A DNA stretch of 30,434 nucleotides. It comes from PGYU01 sp964637845. GTDB taxonomy: Bacteria > Bacteroidota > Ignavibacteria > Kapaibacteriales > UBA2268. Below the pieces are notes generated by a model that had not been told where the DNA came from, did no database searches, and saw only the letters and a list, made by a program, of their open reading frames with translations. The DNA lies in the NCBI GenBank assembly GCA_964637845.1, contig CAZWXI010000025.1:1-30434 (forward strand). Direction: 5' to 3'. Positions 22,170 through 30,434 of this stretch are shown piece after piece. A program made the position numbers and the translations under genes. The first letter of the stretch is position 1, and each line of letters begins with the position of its first letter.

Positions 22170-23954
22170 TTATTCCGAAATTTTCCGTTCAGCCAACAGT
22201 TGTAAGCCGAGTTCCTTGAGTTGCTCATCAACAACAAACGATGGCGAACCATCCATCAGCGAAAGTCCGCTCGTAGTCTTTGGAAATGCAATCACATCGC
22301 GAATGTTGTCGGTCCCCGCAAGTGTCATGACAATTCTGTCCAAGCCGAGCGCAATGCCACCATGAGGCGGAGTGCCATACTTGAGTGCCTTGATAAAGAA
22401 GCCGAATTTCTCTTCAATTTCCTGCTCGCATAATCCAAGCATATTAAACATTTTCTGCTGAAGCTCGCTACTAAATATTCTTATACTGCCTCCGCCAAGT
22501 TCGGCTCCGTTGACAACTAAATCGTATGCTTTTGCTCTGACCATACCCGGCTCAGTATCCAACAGCGGAATATCCTCGTCAAGTGGCGAAGTAAAGGGAT
22601 GGTGCATAGCTACCCAACGTTCGGCTCCATCATCATACTCGAAAAGCGGGAAATCAATCACCCAATGGAAGGAGAAATTAGTTTTAACGGCATCCATAAT
22701 GCCGAGACGTTTAGCACACTCTAATCTTAAAGCACCGAGAATGGTTTGGGCTCGACGCCTTTTGTCCGAAGAAATAAAGACGATATCGCCATCCTTTATT
22801 TCAAGCTCATTGATTAAAGTGCTAAGTATATTATTACTCACGAACTTAGCTATAGGTGAATTTATTTCACCAGATAAATACTTGATCCAAGCTAAACCCT
22901 TTGCGCCATATTTTTTTGCAAATTCAGTAAGCTCATCAATATTTTTACGAGAAAACTCCGCTCCACCGTCAACTTTGAGTGCGATGATATTGCCACCTTT
23001 CCCAATAGTGTCGTTGAACACCTTAAATTCAGTATTACGAACAATGTCGGTAACATCTTTTAATTTCATTCCGAAGCGTAAGTCTGGTTTATCGCTTCCG
23101 TAATTGCTCATTGCTTCGTCGTAACTCATTCGTATAAATGGATTTACGATATCATAATTTAATACTTCTTTCCATAACCTTACAATAAAACCTTCAATCA
23201 AATTCAAAACATCTTCACGGTCACTAAATGACATTTCGACGTCAATTTGAGTAAATTCGGGCTGACGGTCTGAACGTAAATCTTCATCACGGAAGCACTT
23301 AACTATTTGCACATATCGTTCGAAACCGGATAGCATCAAAATTTGTTTGAAAATTTGAGGTGACTGCGGTAATGCATAGAATTTCCCTTTGTTAATTCGA
23401 CTTGGGACTAAGTAGTCACGAGCTCCTTCGGGAGTGGACTTCATCAGAACTGGGGTTTCAACTTCGAGAAAGTCGTTATCCTCAAAATACTTATGGCATA
23501 TTTGATATACTTGATTTCTTACAATGAAGTATTTCTGCATTTCGGGACGACGCAAATCCAAGTATCTGTAGCGAAGTTTTGTTTCTTCGTTGGTCTCGAT
23601 GCCGTCTTCAATTGGAAACGGCGGTAATTCGCTGCGATTTATAATTTCGAAATTCTCGACCAGCACCTCTACCAAACCCGTAGGAATTTTAGTATTTGGA
23701 TTGGAACGCATCCTTACAGCACCTTCAACCCAAATGACAAATTCATCACGAATATCTTTAGCTTTTTCGGCTAAATCCGGACGATTTTCGGGTTCGATAA
23801 CAATTTGCACTATCCCCCATCTATCTCGCAAGTCTATGAAAATTAAGCCGCCTAGATCCCTTCTCGATGCTACCCATCCGTTTAAAACAGCTTTTTCGCC
23901 GCAATTTTCGGGTCTGATATTCCCACATCTAAAATTCCTTTTTCTGAAAAGCAT
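22170..23954 (-). CDS. aspS: Aspartyl-tRNA synthetase
   Basis: The 594-aa class II synthetase has bacterial-type length. The N-terminal OB anticodon-binding domain covers about 15-110 (LNGWVASRRDLGGLIFIDLRDR). Catalytic motif 2 is FRDEDLRSDRQPEFTQID and motif 3 is GGIALGLDRIVMTLAG. The bacterial GAD insertion domain (about 285-420) separates the two. Whether it is discriminating (Asp only) or also charges tRNA-Asn cannot be read from sequence by eye. It starts 27 nt after the phosphatase gene, so it is probably the last protein gene in the dapA-phosphatase-aspS run. Confidence 0.97.
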   Translation of the reverse strand: MLFRKRNFRCGNIRPENCGEKAVLNGWVASRRDLGGLIFIDLRDRWGIVQIVIEPENRPDLAEKAKDIRDEFVIWVEGAVRMRSNPNTKIPTGLVEVLVENFEIINRSELPPFPIEDGIETNEETKLRYRYLDLRRPEMQKYFIVRNQVYQICHKYFEDNDFLEVETPVLMKSTPEGARDYLVPSRINKGKFYALPQSPQIFKQILMLSGFERYVQIVKCFRDEDLRSDRQPEFTQIDVEMSFSDREDVLNLIEGFIVRLWKEVLNYDIVNPFIRMSYDEAMSNYGSDKPDLRFGMKLKDVTDIVRNTEFKVFNDTIGKGGNIIALKVDGGAEFSRKNIDELTEFAKKYGAKGLAWIKYLSGEINSPIAKFVSNNILSTLINELEIKDGDIVFISSDKRRRAQTILGALRLECAKRLGIMDAVKTNFSFHWVIDFPLFEYDDGAERWVAMHHPFTSPLDEDIPLLDTEPGMVRAKAYDLVVNGAELGGGSIRIFSSELQQKMFNMLGLCEQEIEEKFGFFIKALKYGTPPHGGIALGLDRIVMTLAGTDNIRDVIAFPKTTSGLSLMDGSPSFVVDEQLKELGLQLLAERKISE

Positions 23955-23981
23955 GATTTCTCCAAATAAACAATACGTAAA

Positions 23982-25238
23982 TTAATTCAAATCTCTTTTG
24001 ATCACAACCAACGTTCTATCATCGGTATATTCCTTTCCATCAGCGAATTTTTGTACCTCTTCAATGATATGCAAAGCAATAGATTTAGCATCAATATCTT
24101 TATATTTTCTAATGAGTTGCACCAATTTCTCCTCGCCAAAGAAATTTCCGTTAGCATCAATAGCTTCGGTAATGCCGTCGGTATAAATCGCAAGGATGTC
24201 ACCTGGTCTCATTATTATGTTCTCGACATTGAATTTCTGATTTTTTACAATGCCGAGTAAACCTCCCGTCGGCTCAAGAAATTCATGCGAATCTTTATCG
24301 TGTCTGTAATAAATCGGAGCACAATGACCTGCATTTGCATACAAAACAAGACGATTACTCGTCAAAGTTAGCTCGCAGTAAAAGAGTGTTACAAATCGCT
24401 CATACGGGAATGTTTCATAAATTAAAGTGTTCAAACGCGAGAATAAAGTAGAAATTTTCGGCGTAAAAGCCTGAGCCATTCGCATCGCGCCCGAAACGAA
24501 GAGAGCCTGAATAGCGGCAGGTAACCCCTTACTTGCGGCATCGCTAATCACTATGCCGATACGTTCTTCCTCGTCATCATTGTTCTTTAAATAATCAAAA
24601 TAATCACCACCGACTTCGCTATCTGGGATGCAAACACCATAGATTTTATAGTCTTGAAACTCGAGATAGTGCTCAGGCAAGAGACTCCTTTGGATTTCTG
24701 ATGCCTTATAGATATCTCGTTGAAATTTCTTCTGTTGCTCCTGTGAGCTTAGACTACGTATCGTAATTGTGGCAATGCTCGAAATAACCGACAATACCTC
24801 ATAGAAGGACTGTAATATTTCATTCGCATTGAAACCGAGAACATATTGGAAATATTTCCCTTTTTGTGTCTTAATTATTTCACCTACGCCCGTCACGGAG
24901 TAAATCACAATACCCTTTTCAATCAGTACAGGGTCAATTTCGCGATTCAACGTGGTTCGCTTTTCGGCAAGCTCTCTTAAAATGGGCTGGTCCTCAATCT
25001 TAACGGTATAATTATCGGGAATTTTTTGAACATTACCATGCTGGAAACGCAGAATGTAAGTGCCATCGGAAATGTTGGCTTCCCAAATTCTACCTCCAAT
25101 AATTTCAAATTGTTCGTTGTTTACTATTTCGCAAACTAAGTGTTTGAGGAAATCTATTTCATTGTCAAAGTTACCGGTTGTGATTTTTTCTACTAATTTG
25201 TATATCTCTCTTTGGTTAATGCTCTCGCCGTAATTCAT
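23982..25238 (-). CDS. SpoIIE/RsbU-type PP2C serine phosphatase with N-terminal sensor-like domain
   Basis: The 418-aa protein ends in a PPM phosphatase domain (about 190-415): ASEIQRSLLPEHY linker helix, GGDYFDY and VISDAASKGLPAAI with metal-binding aspartates, YANAGHCAPIYY, GDILAIYTDGITEA, and the last metal Asp in YTDDRTLVVIK. The first 175 residues look like a GAF-type sensory domain, although no ligand can be inferred. Such enzymes usually dephosphorylate anti-sigma antagonist (STAS) proteins in partner-switching pathways. No STAS or kinase gene is in the window. It sits between dapA (13 nt) and aspS (27 nt). Confidence 0.88.
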   Translation of the reverse strand: MNYGESINQREIYKLVEKITTGNFDNEIDFLKHLVCEIVNNEQFEIIGGRIWEANISDGTYILRFQHGNVQKIPDNYTVKIEDQPILRELAEKRTTLNREIDPVLIEKGIVIYSVTGVGEIIKTQKGKYFQYVLGFNANEILQSFYEVLSVISSIATITIRSLSSQEQQKKFQRDIYKASEIQRSLLPEHYLEFQDYKIYGVCIPDSEVGGDYFDYLKNNDDEEERIGIVISDAASKGLPAAIQALFVSGAMRMAQAFTPKISTLFSRLNTLIYETFPYERFVTLFYCELTLTSNRLVLYANAGHCAPIYYRHDKDSHEFLEPTGGLLGIVKNQKFNVENIIMRPGDILAIYTDGITEAIDANGNFFGEEKLVQLIRKYKDIDAKSIALHIIEEVQKFADGKEYTDDRTLVVIKRDLN

Positions 25239-25251
25239 TCAATTTGCCTAC

Positions 25252-26145
25252 TTAATTCAACAATCCTGCTTCCTGCAATGCGGTTTTGATTAATTTTTTG
25301 TTGCCAGCAGTAATGGGCACCAACGGCAATCTCAAATAATCCTTTAACATACCCATTTGAGCCAGTGCGGACTTTACGGGTATCGGATTGGATTCAACAA
25401 AGTTCAGCATCATCAAATCCAATAATTTATAATGTATCTCGCGAGCTTGAGCCCATTTGCCTTTGAGCGCCAATCTTGTCATTTCGGAAAACTCAGCCGG
25501 CGCATAATTCGAAATAACCGAAACTACTCCCTTGCCTCCTAAAGATATTACAGGCAATGTGAGAACATCATCACCTGAGAAAAGATTGAATCCGTCGGGA
25601 GAGTATTTTATTATTTGAGACATCTGCTCCAAATCGCCCGATGCCTCTTTTGTGGCAACAATTTGCTTGCATTCCTCGGCTAATCTCAACTGAGTTTCAG
25701 CTTGAATATTTACTCCTGACCTGCCGGGTACATTGTAAATAATTATCGGGATGTCAACTTTCTCGGCAACTGCCATATAATGATGATAAAGCCCTTCCTG
25801 TGTCGGCTTGTTATAATAAGGAGCAACGAGCAATATTCCGTCGGCACCTTGCTCCTTTGCCAAGATAGTGAGGTCAATAGTGTCAAATGTGTTATTGCTC
25901 CCTGTACCGGCAATAATAGGCACTTTACCTGAAGCGATTTCGACAGCTTTGACAATGAGAGCAATTTTTTCGGTCTTGGAAAGCGTTGCACTTTCGCCTG
26001 TCGAGCCGCATATCACAAGCCCTTCGACTTTTGAGTCAATCTGGTGCCTAACTAATCGCTCAAATGCATCGAAATCAATTGATAAGTCCTTTTTGAAAGG
26101 AGTAACCAATGCAGTTATAGTGCCGTTGAGTTTTGAACTAATCAT
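25252..26145 (-). CDS. dapA: 4-hydroxy-tetrahydrodipicolinate synthase
   Basis: The 297-aa TIM-barrel aldolase condenses pyruvate with aspartate semialdehyde, the first committed step of lysine/diaminopimelate synthesis. Active-site residues are visible: T49 in GSTGESATLS, Y111 in APYYNKP, Y137 and R142 in YNVPGRSG, and the Schiff-base K166 in VATKEASG. Length and order match E. coli DapA. GGGAG at 26157-26153, 7 nt before the ATG, is a good ribosome-binding site. The 110-nt upstream gap with a 10-bp inverted repeat suggests its own promoter. Confidence 0.96.
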   Translation of the reverse strand: MISSKLNGTITALVTPFKKDLSIDFDAFERLVRHQIDSKVEGLVICGSTGESATLSKTEKIALIVKAVEIASGKVPIIAGTGSNNTFDTIDLTILAKEQGADGILLVAPYYNKPTQEGLYHHYMAVAEKVDIPIIIYNVPGRSGVNIQAETQLRLAEECKQIVATKEASGDLEQMSQIIKYSPDGFNLFSGDDVLTLPVISLGGKGVVSVISNYAPAEFSEMTRLALKGKWAQAREIHYKLLDLMMLNFVESNPIPVKSALAQMGMLKDYLRLPLVPITAGNKKLIKTALQEAGLLN

Positions 26146-26182
26146 TTTTTGTCTCCCTTACTACTATTGTTTCATTAATTTA

Positions 26183-26210
26183 TAAATCAATTCCAATTCG
26201 AATTGATTTA
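26183..26210. repeat. Perfect inverted repeat upstream of dapA
   Basis: TAAATCAATT (26183-26192) and AATTGATTTA (26201-26210) form a 10-bp stem around CCAATTCG. It lies 38-65 nt before the dapA start and 45 nt after the aminotransferase stop. There is no U-tract, so it could be an operator for dapA or a weak terminator. Confidence 0.4.
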
Positions 26211-26255
26211 ATATTACAAAATAATAAAAACTTTTCAACTAAAAAAGATATTATT

Positions 26256-27557
26256 TTATAAATCTTGCAACCAATTTTCAAGTTTTTCTAAAGATTCGGT
26301 AATATTAGCACAATAATTTTGTACAAAGTCGCTTTCCAACTGCTTTGTACCGTTATTTTTGCGAGAAGCCTCTAAAGCTTTGGCTCCATTAAAGTCCACA
26401 AAAGCAAGTCTGGCAGTTAGTTCCTCAGGTTGACGTCCGAAATCAGTACCCGGAAGAAAAGCAATGCCGGTATCATCGAGCAATTTATTACATAATTCCA
26501 CGGAGGTATAAACATCATGTTTCATCAGCCGTTCACGATAATTGGCGAAATCAGGAAACATATAAAAGGCACCATGCACAGCGGGATATGTAACTCCTAA
26601 TTTATCAAACTTATTGGAAATATACCTATAAATATCTCTTAAAATTCTCCGAGCATGAATCAAATAATCGTCCATCCAAATACCGCCGTTGAATGCGGTT
26701 ATCGCGGCATATTGTATAGGGGCGCTTGTGGAAGTGTAAGTTTCGCTTGCAACTGTACTGATTGCATCGCGTAGCCAATATAAATTCTCAGGGAACGAAA
26801 ATATTCCGAGCCTCCAACCACCTGCACCACACCATTTGCTGAGCCCGGAACTAATAACTGTTCCTTCGGGGTAATACCTTGCGATGGATACATGTTGTCC
26901 GTTATAATGCAACATACCGTAAATTTCGTCCGAAATCAAGATAACTTTGTACTTGCGCGCTACTGCCGCTAATTCTTTTAATTTCTCCGTCGGATATGTG
27001 TTGCCCGTAGGATTAGCGGGATAATTTAAAATGACAATCCTCGGCTTATTCGGGTCAACTCGACAAATCATATCGAGTTTTTCAGGTGAAAGACGATAGT
27101 TATCCTCTTGCTTTGTGGTTACCCAATGCACATGACGCCCGATTATTCTTGCTTGCGGTGAGTAGGATACCCAACTCGGTGTAGGGATAATTACATCACC
27201 GTAATAAACCAATTGCAACAAAAAAATCAATTCTTTTGAACCTGGACCAATTATAACGTTTTCGGGGTCAGATTCTACTCTTTGAGTAACTTTGAAAAAA
27301 TTAGCCACTGCTTCACGAAGTTGATATAAGCCTCTAACAGGTAAATAATCCTTCTGAAAAGCATTATCCCGTAATGCTTGTACTACCTGCTCGGGAACGG
27401 GAAATGGCGATTGACCTAATCCAAATTTGTAAACGGGTTTGCCCTCAGATTTTAATCGAGCACATTTCTCGTTTACTGCTAATGTAGCAGAAGTTTCTAA
27501 ACCCCTTACATTCAGGTTTAGATTTATCTGATGTTCATCTCTTCTATTTTTAGACAT
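26256..27557 (-). CDS. Class I/II PLP-dependent aminotransferase
   Basis: The 433-aa fold-type I enzyme has N182 in NYPANPTGNTYP, D210 and Y213 in ILISDEIYGML, the PLP lysine K241 in SSGLSKWCGAGGWRLG, and R249 close behind. This set is that of aspartate/aromatic aminotransferase relatives. The sequence GLSKWCGAGGWR is not the one expected for LL-diaminopimelate aminotransferase, so a lysine-pathway role beside dapA is not supported beyond gene order. The substrate is undetermined. It follows the site-2 protease gene by 13 nt. Confidence 0.88.
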   Translation of the reverse strand: MSKNRRDEHQINLNLNVRGLETSATLAVNEKCARLKSEGKPVYKFGLGQSPFPVPEQVVQALRDNAFQKDYLPVRGLYQLREAVANFFKVTQRVESDPENVIIGPGSKELIFLLQLVYYGDVIIPTPSWVSYSPQARIIGRHVHWVTTKQEDNYRLSPEKLDMICRVDPNKPRIVILNYPANPTGNTYPTEKLKELAAVARKYKVILISDEIYGMLHYNGQHVSIARYYPEGTVISSGLSKWCGAGGWRLGIFSFPENLYWLRDAISTVASETYTSTSAPIQYAAITAFNGGIWMDDYLIHARRILRDIYRYISNKFDKLGVTYPAVHGAFYMFPDFANYRERLMKHDVYTSVELCNKLLDDTGIAFLPGTDFGRQPEELTARLAFVDFNGAKALEASRKNNGTKQLESDFVQNYCANITESLEKLENWLQDL

Positions 27558-27570
27558 ATCCTACCCTAAT

Positions 27571-28599
27571 TCATTCAATTATATATATACCTGTGTACGA
27601 AAAACTCAATAATAGTACGACGAACGAAAACCAACCGATTATCATCCGTGTCTTTCCGATGGGTGCCTCATTCTCAACGGGTGGGTGCTTTAATTTAATG
27701 AAAAATTTTGCGATTAACCCCCAAATCAGCCATCCAGTCCATCCTTGGAACAACCAAGGTGCAAAACTATAAACCGTTTCCAATGGCACGAAAAATATAT
27801 CCTGTAACGATGCAATGAATCTGCTCTCTGATGGAATTGCCAAAAATTGTCGGGCAAATGCTACCAGTGACAACAAGCCGATAGCCATTAAAACATACCA
27901 GAATACTCTCGCTATCAAAAATTGATTCTTACGACCGAACATTGCATAAGAAATATGCCCGCCATCAAGCTGTCCGAGCGGCATCATGTTAAGTGTAGTG
28001 ACAAACAAACCGAACCAACCTACATTCAAATACGGATAGTGATAAATTTCATTCATCGGCGGAAGAAATCCGTTGCCTGTGTAAAACCATTCAACAAGCA
28101 AAGAATAAAGTAAGGTCCCGCCGAAATGCAATCCATGCGAGGGAATTTCGCCCGCGTGGTCGGTAATGTATTCCGGATGGATTGAATAAATGAATTCAAT
28201 ACCAGGCAAATTGTTTATTCCGTAAATCAAGTATATTATACAGACAGCAAAACCGGCAAGAGGACCTGCAACACCTATATCGAAAAGAGCTTTTCGGCTC
28301 ATAATGGGCGTTCTTGTTTTAATGACGGCACCAAAAGTTCCAAAATTGATTGTAAAAGTAAACGGAAAGGGTATGTAATAGGGTAAAGTCACATCAACAC
28401 CATGAATACGCGCCGCTATATAATGTCCGAATTCATGTGCTGTCAGAAATGTCAGCATTAAAACAGCATATTCAATTCCGTAATACCAATTTGTTACTTC
28501 CCAAAATTCCTTATATGCCCATTGTGAACCTGCAATCATGCAGGTAAGAAAAGTTGCGGCAAAAAGTAAAATATGAATAAATAAGCGAAGTGATGTCAT
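27571..28599 (-). CDS. Site-2 protease family metallopeptidase (M50)
   Basis: The 342-aa membrane protein has the zinc motif HEFGH (H55, E56, H59) inside a helix and the third ligand D212 in NMMPLGQLDGGH, the LDG motif of S2P proteases. Hydrophobic segments lie at about 5-24, 42-65, 105-128, 195-215, 235-255 and 318-340. No PDZ domain is seen, and the IPFPFTFTINFGTFGAVIK stretch resembles the EGY-like/cyanobacterial branch. Such enzymes cleave membrane-embedded anti-sigma factors or other substrates. It starts 1 nt after the truncated MscS-like gene. Confidence 0.9.
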   Translation of the reverse strand: MTSLRLFIHILLFAATFLTCMIAGSQWAYKEFWEVTNWYYGIEYAVLMLTFLTAHEFGHYIAARIHGVDVTLPYYIPFPFTFTINFGTFGAVIKTRTPIMSRKALFDIGVAGPLAGFAVCIIYLIYGINNLPGIEFIYSIHPEYITDHAGEIPSHGLHFGGTLLYSLLVEWFYTGNGFLPPMNEIYHYPYLNVGWFGLFVTTLNMMPLGQLDGGHISYAMFGRKNQFLIARVFWYVLMAIGLLSLVAFARQFLAIPSESRFIASLQDIFFVPLETVYSFAPWLFQGWTGWLIWGLIAKFFIKLKHPPVENEAPIGKTRMIIGWFSFVVLLLSFSYTGIYIIE

Positions 28600-28600
28600 T

Positions 28601-28897
28601 TTAATTGTCGCATTTGTCTGGTTTTACTGTATAGTCCAACTTGAGAATGCCAATCGAAATCAGTAACCCTGTTACGATGATAATCGTAACGTAGCTAAAG
28701 TTCACAATAAATTCATAAAAGAGGTTGAAATAAATTGTATGCTCAAGAAATCGAATCAATGAGCGTTGTGTAAAGCTGAACAGTTGGACGTAAGCAATAA
28801 TAAAAATTACAACGGCTACAAAATTCGGAAGCATCCTCCAAAAATTAATATACCACGAGTGTAATTGCTCTAATATTAAATCAATTGCGTTGTCCAT
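28601..28897 (-). pseudogene. N-terminal fragment of an MscS-type mechanosensitive channel
   Basis: The 98-aa protein looks like the first two helices of small MscS channels: WYINFWRMLPNFVAVVIFII, then a basic loop (TQRSLIRFLEH), then VTIIIVTGLLISIGILKLDY TV. In full-length channels the LDxTV segment leads straight into the Gly/Ala-rich pore helix (TSLLAGAG...). Here it ends with PKDK-like residues (KPDKCDN) and a stop, immediately before the site-2 protease start codon. The pore helix and beta/vestibule domain (about 180 residues) are absent in every frame nearby. It is either a decayed gene cut by a deletion or a retained two-helix membrane protein. It lies 6 nt after lysS. Confidence 0.6.
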
Positions 28898-28903
28898 TGC
28901 GAA

Positions 28904-30421
28904 TTATTCGGTTTTTGGCGCTTTTTCGGGTCTCATTTGTGGGAAAAACAAAACGTCGCGTATAGATGTCTCACCCGTCATAAGCATCACAAGGCGGTCA
29001 ATACCTATTCCCAGACCTGCCGTCGGAGGCATCCCGATTTCAAGTGCATATAGAAAATCCTCGTCCACAATCATGGCCTCGTCATCACCAGCGGCTCTGA
29101 TTTTGGCTTGCTCTTCGAGTCTTGCCCTTTGGTCGCGTGGGTCATTTAGTTCTGAGAAACAATTCGCGATTTCGCTTCCGTTTACAAATAACTCAAAACG
29201 TTCTACCAAACCCTCGTCAGTTCGGTGCTTTTTGGCCAAAGGAGACATTTCGAGCGGATAATCAACCACAAAAGTTGGCTGTACCAAGCGATACTCAACC
29301 TTTTCACCGAAAATCAAATCCAGTATTTTCATCGGACTCATTGTCGGATCCGTTTCGATTCCCAGTTCCTTCGCAGCTGCCGTCAATTCGTCTCTTGAAA
29401 GACCTTTTAAATCCTTACCCGTGTATTCTTCGAATAAATCGAACATCTTGGCTCTACGGAAAGGCAAAGCAAAACTGATTTCATTACCGTTAATTATAAC
29501 CCTTTCGGATAAATTTACTTCCCTACAAATTTGGTTTACCAGATTTTCCGTTAATTCCATCATCCAATTGTAATCTTTATATGCAACGTATATTTCCATT
29601 GCCGTAAATTCGGGATTGTGCATCTTATCCATCCCTTCGTTGCGGAAGTTTTTACTGATTTCATATACACCCTCAAATCCACCGACTATCAAACGCTTTA
29701 GATACAACTCATCGGCAATTCTCAAATAAAGCGGAATGTCCAAAGCATTATGATGAGTGACGAAAGGGCGTGCGGTGGCACCTCCGTAAATAGGTTGCAG
29801 AATCGGCGTTTCGACTTCGAGCCATCCACGACTGTCAAAAAAATGTCTCATAGTCGAAATAATTTTAGCCCGCTTTATGAATGTTTGGCGAATATCGAAG
29901 TTAACGATTAAATCTATGTAACGTTTACGATAGCGAGCTTCTTTATCGGAAAAAGCATCATGAACAATTTTATTGCCTTCTTCATCAATCTCTTCTTTGG
30001 CTACAGGCAATGGCTTAAGCGATTTTGCCAATAATTGTAGTTGTTTTACATGAATGGAAATTTCACCCGTTTTTGTCCTGAATACATAGCCTCCCACACC
30101 GATAATATCGCCTATATCAAACAAGCGCAAATTATCGTAATCATCGCCGAGTTCATCCTTTTTGAAATAAATTTGGATCTTTGCGGTACTGTCCAGAATA
30201 TGACAAAATGTAGCTTTACCCATGCGGCGAAAACTCATTGCCCTGCCGGCAACTTTTACGTCAGTAAAATCTTCGGGGTTGTCGTCTTTGAAATTAGCCA
30301 AAATTTCTTGAGCATTGTGTGTTTTATCGAAAGAATAAGGATATGGTTCGACTCCTTTCGCCTCCAACAATTGAATTTCTTCGAGCCGTCTTAGTCCCGG
30401 GTCTATATGTTGTTCGGTCAT
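28904..30421 (-). CDS. lysS: Lysyl-tRNA synthetase, class II
   Basis: The 505-aa protein has the N-terminal OB anticodon-binding domain (about 50-145: VKVAGRAMSFRRMGKATFCH). Motif 1 is around GWLEVETPILQPIYGGATAR, motif 2 is NFRNEGMDKMHNPEFTAME, and motif 3 is GLGIGIDRLVMLMTG. The lysine-specific ending is DVLFFPQMRPE. The length matches bacterial LysS. The promoter is probably upstream of the window edge, since only 13 nt precede the ATG here. It is the first gene of a compact minus-strand run (MscS fragment, site-2 protease, aminotransferase). Confidence 0.97.
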   Translation of the reverse strand: MTEQHIDPGLRRLEEIQLLEAKGVEPYPYSFDKTHNAQEILANFKDDNPEDFTDVKVAGRAMSFRRMGKATFCHILDSTAKIQIYFKKDELGDDYDNLRLFDIGDIIGVGGYVFRTKTGEISIHVKQLQLLAKSLKPLPVAKEEIDEEGNKIVHDAFSDKEARYRKRYIDLIVNFDIRQTFIKRAKIISTMRHFFDSRGWLEVETPILQPIYGGATARPFVTHHNALDIPLYLRIADELYLKRLIVGGFEGVYEISKNFRNEGMDKMHNPEFTAMEIYVAYKDYNWMMELTENLVNQICREVNLSERVIINGNEISFALPFRRAKMFDLFEEYTGKDLKGLSRDELTAAAKELGIETDPTMSPMKILDLIFGEKVEYRLVQPTFVVDYPLEMSPLAKKHRTDEGLVERFELFVNGSEIANCFSELNDPRDQRARLEEQAKIRAAGDDEAMIVDEDFLYALEIGMPPTAGLGIGIDRLVMLMTGETSIRDVLFFPQMRPEKAPKTE

Positions 30422-30434
30422 AATTCAAAAAGAT

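Noticed and set aside
26256..27557. LL-diaminopimelate aminotransferase (DapL) beside dapA
   Set aside because: The sequence around the PLP lysine (SGLSKWCGAGGWR) does not look like DapL, and a 110-nt gap separates the two genes.

Overview
The window looks like a chromosomal contig from the Bacteroidota/Chlorobi/Ignavibacteria/Kapabacteria (FCB) branch. The clues are AT-rich non-coding DNA, two secreted proteins plus one clipped tail with type IX secretion (T9SS) sorting domains, a DUF2723/GT117-type glycosyltransferase, a bacillithiol deacetylase (BshB1), few Shine-Dalgarno sequences, and upstream elements of the form TTTG...TAnnTTTG. The exact phylum cannot be fixed by eye.

Layout. 1-5926 (+): tail of a T9SS cargo gene and its terminator, then a closely packed run: secreted T9SS cargo, polyprenyl-phosphate-type GT2 glycosyltransferase, putative outer-membrane protein, cysteine-rich GT9 glycosyltransferase, RlmD-like rRNA methyltransferase, and QueE. 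5923-9885 (-): a second GT2 transferase and the large DUF2723 membrane glycosyltransferase. 10036-10680 (+): MsrA, sharing a near-perfect bidirectional terminator with a YCF48/BNR-like T9SS cargo (10712-12100, -), preceded by a 52-aa secreted peptide. 12425-16100 (-): flotillin, NfeD-like protein, an unrecognised 95-aa protein, and a cysteine desulfurase-family enzyme. 16201-17962 (+): unknown four-helix membrane protein and BshB1.

18243-21908 (+) is the accessory part: the first 101 codons of a DNA methyltransferase, cut off inside its catalytic region by an array of repeat-bounded elements carrying a GxxExxY nuclease-like gene. The array holds one nearly complete copy (interrupted by a 100-N scaffold gap), one copy with an 80-codon in-frame deletion, and one remnant. 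The matching type III-like restriction helicase/nuclease follows and is intact. This is the most unusual part of the window.

22020-30421 (-): tRNA-Gln(CUG), aspS, a SpoIIE/PP2C-type phosphatase, dapA, a PLP aminotransferase, a site-2 protease, a protein equal to only the N-terminal part of an MscS channel, and lysS. These are housekeeping genes with short spacers, in one or two transcription units.

Taken together the core genes cover envelope glycan synthesis and export (GTs, DUF2723, T9SS cargo), membrane organisation and regulated proteolysis (flotillin/NfeD, S2P), thiol and oxidative-damage metabolism (BshB1, MsrA, cysteine desulfurase), lysine/peptidoglycan precursors (DapA), and translation (AspRS, LysRS, tRNA-Gln, QueE, RlmD).
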